NCBI GenBank assembly: GCA_038501785.1
Contig: JBAMJR010000195.1
Span: 5,201,001-5,265,000, forward strand
Reading direction: 5' to 3'
Origin: Myoxocephalus aenaeus
Lineage: Eukaryota; Chordata; Actinopteri; Perciformes; Cottidae
DNA length: 64,000 nt
Under the pieces are notes generated by a model, which saw only the letters and a program-made list of their open reading frames with translations, was not told the DNA's origin and did no database searches. This document shows, piece after piece, positions 11,201-23,477 of the stretch. Each line of letters opens with the position of its first letter. The stretch's first letter is position 1. The translations under genes and the position numbers were made by a program.

Positions 11201-14200
11201 TTAGTCATTAAAATAAAGAGAGGGAAATCAGCTGTATGCTGCCAAAGTATGTTTTTGTCTACTTCTTGTTATCTTGTTGTTACTGCATTAGTTGTTTCTC
11301 TCCAGATTCCATTAAGGGGTCATTTGATAAACCCTGTTAACTGTTTAATGAGCTTTCAATTGGAAGTGGCTCCTCAAAAATAAACTAAAATATTACTCCA
11401 TAAATGCCACCATTGCTACTGATGCAATACAAGTGAACCCAGAGTCACCCCTGCTGCTTGAATATCTGTGATTATAACACACTCGAAAAGGTAAAAACAA
11501 CAATTTCATTGTGGAAATTAAAGTGAATAAAAGGTTATCCGTGGCCATTTTTGGCATAAATTAGTAACCTTGACACTGTTAAAAGACATAAAGGAATGTA
11601 TTCATGGTTTGTGTTTTAGATTGAATGGACCAACATTTAGAGGATGGAGATCATCAGCCTATTGTTTTGTGTGAGGGGGAGGCTAGAGGAAGCAATGGGA
11701 CACTGAGATAGCCCTGGATTGTGATTGTGCTTGGCATTTAATACCAAATCACCTCAATCAGGGAACACTACTGCACATTCTGTAAATGCTCTTGTTACTT
11801 ACTAGCCTTTTGAAAAAGTTTTATTTTTGAAATAGTTTGGGTGATCCACCACATTCTCTGCAGGCAACCTTGAATACACCATCTGTTTCAGTACTTTGTT
11901 AACTTCATAGAATGGATTATTGATAAGTAACCAACAGGACTAAGACCCTACAGCCACGCTAGCAGTTGTGAGGCTATACTTAGCACTCAGCTCAAAGTAC
12001 TGCTCTGCCTAGCCTCAGCATGCGAACATGTTCATAATGACAGTGCTAGCATGCTAGCATTACTGGGCCCTATTTCTCGTACGTGGTTCAACAAAGTCGA
12101 TCAAATGTCCTATAATCCAGCTGATATTAGTGAGACGATTGACATCAGGCTAACTCGGTTTCTCAACGGCAGATCCGTACTGAAACGGTCTCTTTAATTC
12201 TAACCAGACGTCAGTCATCTGGATAAATGTGCGTGCCCGTTCTTCTTCAGAAGGGATAATAATCAAGCACTGACACCACGATGTTCTAACAGTACAATGG
12301 CAAATAAACTCAGAAAAACGTCTTATTTTTTCTCCGTTGAGAAGCAGGAGATGATCATGAACGCATATGAGGAAGTCAATACCTTAATCATTCACAGCAA
12401 ACGCGTTGCGAATATTCACAACGTTTTTTGCAACGTTTTTGGTGTGAACGCAGCTTAACACCGGCCCCGCTGCGAGACATAAGCGTTGCAAATATATCAG
12501 ACAAGTTCAATGTGTCAGTGTTGGAAAAATGTATTGGCTAAGTTTAAATGCTTCATCACCCAAATCAATCAGATTATTATTTAACTGTGCCTGCTGGCAG
12601 TAGTATACAAATAAATATATACTTATGAGGATATATGTACTGTATGGGCAATACATATATATGTGTATATTCATGTAGGTGTAGATTACCATATAACTAG
12701 GAGTTTGAATATGTGTATGGGCGGATCAGTATATATGTATTATTCATAATCAGAAATTCAATCAATTGAAGCAGTGAAAATAAATTGTGTTGTGATTCTC
12801 TGTATTCTTCTTATGAGTCCACCTTAATAATTTTCTACAATAATCATATGTATGGTGTACTAATAACACTGTCATATAATTATGAGTGCTTTAACACATC
12901 CATAGGTTTCTCAAGCGCTAAATAAACGTTACGAACAGCACGGCATGCAGCGGGTGATAGTCTGTGCATACAGTCTGTGAGACGGGCAATCGGCGTGTGG
13001 TGATCAATGTCCGCGGCTCGAGAAGCTCTCGTAAATAAGTGATTCCTTGTCGGCAGACTCAATAGCGCTCGTACAGGAAGTCATGATGATGTGAGAACGG
13101 ATCTTGGCGATCTGGAAGAACTCTCTCCCTATAAAACTAATATAACTAATATCGCTCCTTCATCAATGAGAAAGGGAGCTGCCTTTTTTGTCCGGTGGCA
13201 GTGGCCAGCTTATCCAGTGAATTTCAGTTAGCCTGCACTGGAGCAGGTTCAAATTTTGGGATGTGTTGCTATGGTGATTTTTCTAAACTTGCATCGTGGA
13301 ACCGAAAAGCCTGACCTGCGTCATCTTATCCTGAAAATGATCCGGCTAACTCAGTAAGCCAGGTATGAGAAATAGGGCCCAGGTCTTTGCTTATGGAAGG
13401 CCATCAAATAGTTGTTGAGAGACTAAACTCAAAACCACAAATGTCAACCAGCTGGAGGCACTGGAGGAAAAGTCAAGGGATCAGCACAATCAGTCTGATA
13501 CATCGCCTGGGGACCATGAACGTGTGCAACATGTTGTGCAATGCCATTTGTAGATTTACAGATATTTCCCTGGATTTGTGAAAATTCTGACCTGCTGCCG
13601 TAGTGTTAAATGAGGAGTCAGGTGATCACCAGAGTTATAAGGATCCTCCTCTGAATTCATAGCAATCCATACATCCATTGTTGACCTTTCAGTCTGGACC
13701 AAAGGGATGGACTGACCGACTGACATTGACATCTCTGGAGTCACGTCGCTAGCATGACAACTATGTGAAGCATACACCCTTGGAGAAACTTATAAAACTA
13801 TGCTGCTAGACAGAGCACACTCTATACCCTAGGCATCTCATACTTTATGTCGTGAACATCCAGTCGTCCAATTACCCATCTCTGTTACATCAAGTGTCCC
13901 AGAAATGTCTGCTTCTCGCTCACCCTGCGGGCCACTCGTTCAGCTTTCACTTGGACCCCAATACGCTGCATCTGCCTTCAGTGTCCCACTATTGCAACAG
14001 GAGGAAGCTAACTGAATAATCGGAGTGAAACCCGAGTATTAGGCCGATAACAGGGAACGTTGTTCAGAGTCGTGTCTGATTTCTGCAGTGTGTCACACCA
14101 AGACCCAGAATGTAGGTTACAATCTTGATGCTGATCCCTGGTAAGTAGGTGGATGCCTTTCTCTACCTCAAGCCTCCCCTTTCTTACTTACTCTTGCTAA

Positions 14201-17200
14201 TCTTTCTTCTGTCTTTTTCTTTCTCCCTCCCCCCTTCTGCATGAGTCGCAACTCATTCATGCAGTGTCACGGCACATTTACCCGTTTCATGTCGGGATTT
14301 GACAGGTCTGCTCTGATGAAATGGGAAGCGATTGAGGCTGTCACAGGTACTGAGCTGAAGCCTACTTTGACAAAGATGTCAGTGATGGCCACATCTCACC
14401 ACGGTTTCACAATCTCTGGAAACTCAAACTCCAAAACGCCTGAGCAGTTCAAGGTCTTTTGAACAGCACAGATGGAGCTTTGTGTTACTAAAAAAAATTA
14501 AGTGAACTCCTGCATTCTGCATCAATCACGTTGACCTTGTTCAAAGAGTTGCTAGCCCAATTTAGCCCCTTTTCACAATAATGTTGAATTTGTTTTATAG
14601 ATTCTCAGCACCTTTCAGGAAGAAAAGAAAATAGGGCTGAATTTTTTTCACTCAGCATTCATGTCATCATGTTCCCTAGCGTCACAATAGGATTCATGTT
14701 CAGGGCGAGAACAACTTGAAAGCCGAGCAAGCATTGTCTATTAACGACCGTACATTTATTTTGTGAAAATGGGAGCCACAAGAAAACTGAAGACTTCATA
14801 ACCCTGCAATAATATTACGAACAAATGGCAGGAAGTGTGTTTTGGGATTAAGAGCAACCCATTGTATTTGCCCTAGTTTCGACGTGTTCATTTTCTGAGC
14901 GTCGAGAAGATTACCCAACTGCAATCATATCGGTGACGACAACAACGTTGGAACAAATGGTGTAGGATGAGACATTCTTCCCTGTTGGCAGCCCGGTGTT
15001 GTGAAGCATGTGTTGTTGGACTGATAGGACGCGTGGAGATCATGGAAATATGTGTTGTGTTGTCCGGAAAAACAAGTCTCCCTCCTCAAGACATAATCTT
15101 TGATTATTTGTATTCACTGTAGCAATTATTAGTTCCCAGTCATTTTAATCATTGTTCAATTTCACAGTGGCACGATCAGCATGTAATAGTGCCCAGGTCA
15201 TGTTTTTTGTCAACATAGGGAGGAAACATTTTAATGAGTGTATCCGCATTTGTATTTAATTTGTTTTCCCAATAATGGCAACTAAAGAAACTAGAGTGTT
15301 TTTTTCTGGCTATATTTAGGCCACTCAAAGACGGCCCTGTGCGGGTCAAGCCCAATTTGAACCCAACATTGATTGGCCAAGAATCACTTTAGAATCTGGT
15401 CGATCCGTGATCGTTGGACATGCAGCTTGAGGACAGAATTGGTTCCTCATTAATTGCCCAAGCATTCAATGGCATGTCGAATATTTTGGTTGGCTATCTT
15501 GTAGTTTGTTCCAAAATCCAATTTCCAACATGGTTGCTGTCAAAAGAGGTGTTGTGAACTTTAGAGAGCTTCTATTAACCTTATTGGAGTAGAAATTAAC
15601 ATGTGGTGGCTAAACGGTGTTCACTGTGCTGTGGAACCTTTCTGCAGAACAGAGTGATCGTGTCCTCCGCCAATTTACAGCTCTATATTTTTCTTTTTTC
15701 TTCTTGTTGCCCATTCAAAAAGGTTTTGATGACACAGCCATCCTGTTTGAATAAAACTTCCCATCGTCAAATGATAAACCCACACTGTCAGCCCTAAAGC
15801 TGACACGGTCTTTGTTAAATATTGAAAAAGTCGACAGTGACAAATGATGCGTTCAAGTACCATATTGAGTGTAGTTCACCCACGATTTGGCAGTACTCAA
15901 ACACACAACCACTGTAGCTGTGTGCGTAAAGATGAAAAAGAAATAGACTTAGTATAGCGGAGCCGGGCTGCGTAAACGGCTGGATTGAGAAGAAAAAAGT
16001 TTGTGTCTGGTATCAAAGTCTGGAGTCTTTGTAAACCCGTCATCCACCCCGATCACCGAGCTACGACTTCCCCGCGTTATAAGAGTGCAGCACTTTGTGG
16101 ACGTTGCCAGTGAATAAAACAAACCCTGCACTTACATTTAAAAAGATTATGAGGCGATGGGTTTGCGCATTGTTCTTCTACATGTTGACCAAAATTTATT
16201 TTTGCTGTCATCTCCCTGTTAAATGGGAGCAACTTATGTTCATTTCCCTGAGGGCAGCTCGAAATAACCTTGATTTAATAATGCGCTTCAGATTTTAAAA
16301 ATGCATCATGTTTCTGTTTGAAACAGTTCTGTTTTGTTCACTGCAACACATCCTTCTTGTGTTTACGACTCTCTGATTGCAGGCTGATTATATCCGAGGC
16401 CCAAAATGTTACTGAGGCACAATGAAAGTGCCAAAGCCTGTTTATGCCTCAGAGCTGCAGAAGCTGATGAACACTGAAGATAATTGCAGTTGGTATGAGA
16501 TTCACAGCTCATTGAAAAGTCTCACACAGGTTACACTCCCAGCAGGGAAAAGGTGAACAGCACACAAGAAGCGAAGCAAGAGAGAATAATTGACAAGCCG
16601 AGAGCCAGAAGGACCAGTAATTAGACTAGACATTAATCAAGTCTTTGACTGAGAAGTTAAGAAGAGCCAAGCCGCATGAATGCACTGCCTCCAGGAAGCC
16701 GGCTGCATCATCCCCACACCTGCTAGTCACAGCGTTATCTCTGGTCTGCTGTTTACTGTCGAAAACAAGACATTGTAACATGCATCACATGCAACATTTA
16801 TGCATAATAAATTGGGGAAATGGCTATCTCGCACGGTATCCAGTATCTTGTCAGGGGCTCCAAATCACAACGTGTACATCAAGTCGGACCATCGGAGGAT
16901 AAATTACTGTGCAGAAATAATCTGAGATTTCAATTTCCGGGACTCAGCTACTTGTCTTCAGGATATGACATTATTTGTGTTTTTGTAATATATTTGGAAA
17001 AGGAATGAGATGTTGCATGTCAAATGGCAGATATGTAGTTCTGTCAACCAGATAATTCAATGAAAAGACAAATAATAAGCTTGCACATCCGCTGGAAAAC
17101 CACGAGAGATCAAGTGACCGAAACAAGCTCGAGACTTCCAGCTCGGTTGAGTAAAACCAAATTAAAACTAAAACATAATGACATTATTATAATGGGATCT

Positions 17201-20200
17201 AATATCTAAATGTTTCGAATTTAATGAACCTATTAATTGGAGATAAAAGGCCGCATTAATATTCTATCAGATATTAGACACAACCTTCCTGCCATTATCA
17301 GAGAGCCAGACACTTTTTTAACGTTTGGACTCATTTAGCCCCGTCTCGTGGACATCCTACCTTAACTGCCACCTTATCAGCCTTTCCTATCATTTTCCTC
17401 ATTTCCTTTTGTTCCCTCTCTGACTCTCTCACTCTTTCCACCGCTCCTCTTAACGCTCACATGTGAGCAGAGGAGTCATGTTTGCGTGTGCGTGACAAGC
17501 TCGTTCTCTCCCTCGTTTCCTAACCCCTATTTGTATCTGTTTGCGCGTTCTTTTCAGCACCGCTGTGACAATTCTGCAGTATCTACTAAGTGTTCAGTAA
17601 TTGACCTTGACTTGAAAACATCAGAGACCCGTTTAGTTATGGCATATAGGACAATGACAGTCATTTCTACATCATTATGATTATGAATCATGCGAATAAA
17701 CAGGGGGATTGTTTTGTCTGATTCATTTACATGTATTGACACTGCAAGAGGCAGAAAAGGTGAATTCCCTAAAAATATTTAGCATTTGATATATGTTGTT
17801 TATGCGCAGCAACTAAAGTGATTCCATTAAATGTCTTATTAAAGTCTTTACTGTGTACTTTGAAGCTTAAAGAATGTGAAAGCATACTGAGCCACTGTCC
17901 TTTTCAAGAGGTGGAAGTTGCTTATTTACACAACGGTCCTGTTCAGGTTCACCTGATGAATTTAAGTCCCACATTCACTCTCCTTTTTAAAAAACAAAAA
18001 CAATATTTGGCTCTTAAGTTGCTAAACACCATGTTCACCAGCTAGTCGCTAAGGTTGTCTGTCTGCCATTTGGTGCCGGGCAGGACGTGTACACCGGGTT
18101 AATCAGAGCTGCATAGCTGGAAACAGCTGCCGGCTGTGTCTGGAAATGGTGCTGATAAGAGAGAAACCACACCAGCACTACTGAATGCCAGAGACATAAA
18201 ACAATGAGCCCGAAAGACGCTGAAACGCTCCGCAGAACTGTGATGAACTGCAGAGTCAGTGTTCATTCTTCGTGGGTTTGTCGCTACAAGTGACCCCTTT
18301 CAAAAAGCTCGAAGGCATTTGATCCATTGTTAGTAACAACAACAAAAAATCCACTTCTAATCCATCCTGGGGGCGCTTGTGGCATGCCGTGCCCCTCTTT
18401 CTCTCCCCACATATCCTGAGTCTCTCTTTGCTTTCTAGTACAGGTGGGATGCCAAAATAGAGATGATATATATATTTACACACAGAGGCATAAAAAGGCA
18501 TCTGTATTTCATGTGGGTGATTCTATATTCATGAATCTTTTTGTAACAGGTGCCATAAATGCCATTTAAATTACAGTGGCTTGCTACAGTAAATCCATTC
18601 ATGATCCTTGTTGCTATAAAAAATAGACATTTGAAAACTACTGTTGGATCGAGGCTCCGCTCTGTCTCCTCTGTCAAGGAGAAATCAATCACTCAGTCCC
18701 TGGAGGAACACCAGCTGGCATTTGAACTGATTGCGCCATTTGGCCGAGTGTGGAGATCGACAATGCTTTTCCCCATCCCTGTCTTTCAGTCTTCAAATGA
18801 ATTCACTGTGTTTACAGGAGATTCCTGTCCAAAGGAAACAAACAAATGAGGGCTTCGCCCGGCCGAGCCAAGTCCACTACTGTCTGTTTATTCATCACTG
18901 GATGTTTTACATTGATTGGGATGAGGTCTGGCATTGTTGTTGCATCTCATTCAGAAAAGGCCAGAATAGTGAAGTGCATTCAAGAGTTTAACTGTGGTAA
19001 TGGAGATTTAAATGCTTCGAGGGTATTTCTGTGCCAGGACAGAGCAAACTTTCTTGTATTGTTGCCAGAAAGTTTTGGTCGAGCAATAAATCACCATAGT
19101 GCGTGTCCTAGTGTTTCTTGTGACCCGGAGAGTCCTTTGTTGTCTGCACTGGACAATTCATGACCAAACTCAATGTGGAGTAATCGGTGTGAAAGAAGAT
19201 ACATTACTTTTTAAACTTACTAAGAGAGTAAATGTAATTTGTTACTTGCACCGCTGGAAAAAACTGGCAGCGTTGTTTAAATCATTCCTTTGACCCATAC
19301 TTAAAAGGGACAGGGTGCAGGATTTAGTGGCAGAAATGTAATATAATATTCATAAATGCTTGTTGCACCCGCCACGGTGTCCATAACTCTTTTCATCTAT
19401 TTCTTGTTGTAATATTTCTTCCATTTAAATGTGTTGAGTTTTGTCCTTTCTGGTTAATTCTAGGAAGGTGTGACGTGTTTCCACTAGTTAGTATAAGTTG
19501 ACATGCTAATGCACATTAGTTAGTAATTTGAAGGTGCTCTTTAATTTAATGGCTGTACCAAGCATCATCATATAGCACAAGTAAACCCTCTACTTGACTA
19601 AAATGTATTTAAAGTAATTACTTTTTCTTGAATATAATATTCTAGCGCTCTTTCCATGGCTGGTGTTTATATTAGATCTGTAGGGATTGTAGACACTTTA
19701 GACATTGCTGAACAGAAAATAATCAAATGAGAGGAGCATAACTCAATTTGCATGTGTGGTTGAGATCTGGTTCACTATTGCTGTTGTCCGTCTGTGAAGC
19801 TTTCTGCTTTATTAAGAGCACTGCCGCGTGGACAGATGCACCATAATTGCTTTATGGTTGTGACTGCCGGCCACCAGGAGGCCAATCACATCAATTAAGA
19901 GGCGTCCACCCCGCGCTGTATAGCGGGGCCCTGTTGATGGGTTGAGTGTAAGCTGTGCCCCTCTCCTGCTGGGGGATGATGGCTTCCTGTTGTTAAAGCC
20001 ACTGAGAAATTACTTTATCAGTTTTTCACTCGTGGGAGGAGAAGCCGGTTACAGCTCACTGGTGAGCGGTGCGCCACACGAGCCCCGCTCCCAGTACGAG
20101 CAAATGACAGAGACACACATACGGCGCGCTTGTATTGATCACCAGCAATGTGTACTGTTGCACAAGACACAGCTTATCTCCATCTCACTCTGTTAAGACA

Positions 20201-22284
20201 GCTGCGTTCAGTCTGCAGCTGATGTGGGAAGTCTGTTGCTAGGACACCAAATCCCATTGAATGAACGATGTGAAATAAATTCCTTTTTTAATGGGCTACT
20301 TCCTGCAGTCATTTATTTATTTTTGTTCTTCCTGTGTTGTCCGCGTGTTGGTGACAACACAGGAAGACATTTTTGCGTATTAATAAAACATAAAAAATAT
20401 GTATAACTAGGTTTCTACATGAGGCAAATGTGTGTCTCGGTCCTAAAAGGTAAACAGAGTATAGTCAGTACATGATGCAGGACTACATATACATACAATG
20501 TGTATGTATATGAAACGTGTATATTTGTGTGTGTGCATGTATCCTGTTGAATACAGGATACATGTGCTGCCAGTACGTTTTTCTTTCTGTTGAAGCGGTG
20601 TGGTGTGTTGTTTACAGACGTAAAGCATGGCACACACCTGTATCTTATGAAAAACAATGACTGGCTAAAGCACTTTCACATGCAGAGATGATTCACAAAA
20701 TATATTGTGTTATTTGTTCACTCAAACTAATGTTTTGCACTCTCGTCCCCTCAGGAGTACACCATCGATGTCTTCTTCCGTCAGAGTTGGAGGGACGAGC
20801 GGCTGAAGTTTGACGGGCCCATGCAAGTTTTACCCCTCAACAACCTCCTGGCCAGTAAAATCTGGACCCCCGATACATTTTTCCACAACGGAAAGAAATC
20901 GGTGGCCCACAACATGACGACTCCTAACAAACTGCTTCGGCTAGTCGACAACGGCACGCTTCTCTACACGATGAGGTGAGCCGCTTTTGAAATCGCTGCC
21001 ACTTTTGACTAATTAACTTCATCGAGGCGAAGAGTCACCAGCCATGCCATGAGGACGGACGTAATCACAGTCACGCTCCGAGCTAAATGCTACATTTAGC
21101 ACACTAGCTTGCAGGTGTAATGTGAGCCATGATCACCATCTTAGTTTAGCATGTTGACATTTACTACCGAGCACTCAACACAAAGTACAGCTGGAAATCC
21201 GGCCTGATGTTGCCTTACACATAAAAGAATGATCCCAGTCACCTCCACACAGTGAGGCACACAGCGTATTGATGAAACACTGGTATCCGTACTCTGTATT
21301 GACTGATACCCAAAGCCCAGGTATTGAAATTGGGACTAAAAAAGTCAGTTTGGTGCATAACAGATAGTCCTAACAGATAATGGATGGATGGAAAAACAAA
21401 CACATTAACCAAATGATTCAAATCAGCAAAGTAATTTGTAATTTTAACCTCCAGTGGGGAATGTAATTAGTTTTGCAGTTAATGGACAAAAATATTGGAC
21501 ATAATCAATTGTTCACCTGCTGGTGGTAGGGATGTTGATAATTAACCATTTAACTTCTTTAATTTATATTATCAGATAAACAGTTAAAAGAAATATTCAA
21601 ATATTCAAATTTTTTATTTTTTATAATATTCAAAAGGTGAGTAACACTGGAAGGGCTGCTTGTCACTTAGAGGAGAATACGGGTCCACCTTAGAGCTCAT
21701 TCACCCTCTGGGGACACTGGACAGTATTTCTGGGGTTCGGGTTCCCGGTGGAGCTTCTGATATCCAGATATCTCGGCCAAGACTTCCTTCTCCACAAAGA
21801 TCACTGTTTACGGTCCAATTAGCAACTTGAGATGAATGGAGTTGGAGTTGAGAGACAGGATTGTTTCACAAGTAGCCAATTGGCAAGGTTAATAAAAAAG
21901 CAAGGATGAGTTCCAAGAATTGTTTACCGGCCAACCAGATCACGCTGGAACGTGGTTGGTCAATACTCAGACTACAAAACTACTGCAGACTGCAAAATCA
22001 TGTCCCTTCACCTACAGATTCTGCATTCACATGCAGATAATAGTTTATACAGATTATCCTCAGTGTGACATGGATATCTGTACCGAACTTTAATGGCAAT
22101 TAGTCCAATAGATGTTACAGTATAGATGTTTCACTTAAAACCAGGGATACATAAAACACACTGTAAGTAGTATCAGCTACCGAGACACTCACAGTCAGTG
22201 AGTACCACAATCTGCTTGAATGGAGAAATAATTAATTGGTTTTCAACCCATCTAATCCTTGACTTTCATCATAAACTGGAAACT

Positions 22285-22319
<35 letters not shown>

Positions 22320-23446
22320 CAGTATATGTTGGCCTCAAGGTCAGTATTGATTTTCAAGGGTGCAAATTAAATAATGAAAGAAAATCCTTGCGTATTCTCA
22401 AAAGAATAGATTTGTGATGTGTCGGCAGTTCTTCCAAGGCCAAGAATGGATTATTACAAGGACTGTTGCGTTTACATAACCAAGTATACATGTTTGGCCA
22501 GATGAAGTGTTTGTATTGGAACCAGATTATTGGCCATCACATACCCAGTTTAAAGCTACATTTCTATTCAGTTTCAAGTCCGTATTCAAACCTTCTGTTC
22601 TGGAGTAGCTATCTTTTGTGTTGCATTTGCAATGCGATTTATTCAGACCCTGTGGTTTACTTGTGGTATTAAAAGCGACAAATTATTTTTTTCTTTATCT
22701 TTTGCAAATAAATATAAGAAATCCTAAGGCTAATATGAAAAGTTTTTTCTAATAAGTATTTAAAAGAATTTTGTAAGTGTTCAATTCATGGACTACCTTG
22801 CCATCATAATGGAGCATTGGCTGATTATTTGAAGGGGTTTAAGGCAAAATTTGACTTTATTGTTCAAGGCAGAGGTAACACTCCAAAAGGAGAGAATGAT
22901 AACTTAAATCTGCCTGAGCACCCGTCACAGGTATTAGGTTTTAGAATATGAATCCATCTATTTTCACAGGAAGTTTAGTCAGAAGTGCATCACCACGGCT
23001 CCTTGTGTTGATTTGCACTCTGCCCAAAACAACCGCTTAAATCCATTTAATCAGCACGTCTGCAGCATCTGAACTGACAAATTCTGTGAAGGCCTCCGCT
23101 CTGCAGGATTGCGTCATTATTTTTGCATTGAATAAGCTGCTATTGTCTGCCAGTGCTGCTGTAGTCTTGTTTTTGTGTGGAAACATTTATCACTCACTCT
23201 CAGTTCACCTCAAACTGGTTACTAAAGCAATTCTCTCCCCATTGATAGAGAATATCAATTCATGAAATGTTTAAAATGTACTCCTCAAAAGGAAGCGCTG
23301 TATATTTTTGGTTTCAACTTTTTTGCCAGAATTGATTTATTCTTAAATCCCCAAATTGGATTAAACGGCTCATGAACCACCAGATACAAATATAAATGTG
23401 AATCAGTTGGAGCAATACTGCCTTAAAGCAGAGACTTAATGAATGA

Positions 23447-23477
<31 letters not shown>

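Larger units (their letters stand above)
12065..13380. mobile_element. 1.3-kb DNA element with 22-bp inverted ends, Harbinger/ISL2EU-like
   Basis: The left end GGGCCCTATTTCTCGTACGT (from 12065) and the reverse complement of the right end, GGGCCCTATTTCTCATACCT (to 13380), match at 20 of 22 positions. It interrupts an older repeat whose halves lie on either side, which independently fixes the borders. It contains the N-terminus of a MYB/SANT-like accessory protein at 12297 but no transposase. The target duplication is not clear. Harbinger/ISL2EU assignment is from the MYB-like remnant and remembered end sequences. Confidence 0.7.
4606..20754 (+). other. gabra3 large intron (16.1 kb)
   Basis: Holds the LINE remnants, the Harbinger-type elements, the 7016-9228 element and the split repeat listed separately. 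From about 13800 to 20300 it is unremarkable AT-rich sequence with short chance frames; 19306-19345 (GGGACAGGGTGCAGGATTTA) resembles the edge of another fish repeat. I see no protein gene nested in it. Confidence 0.7.
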
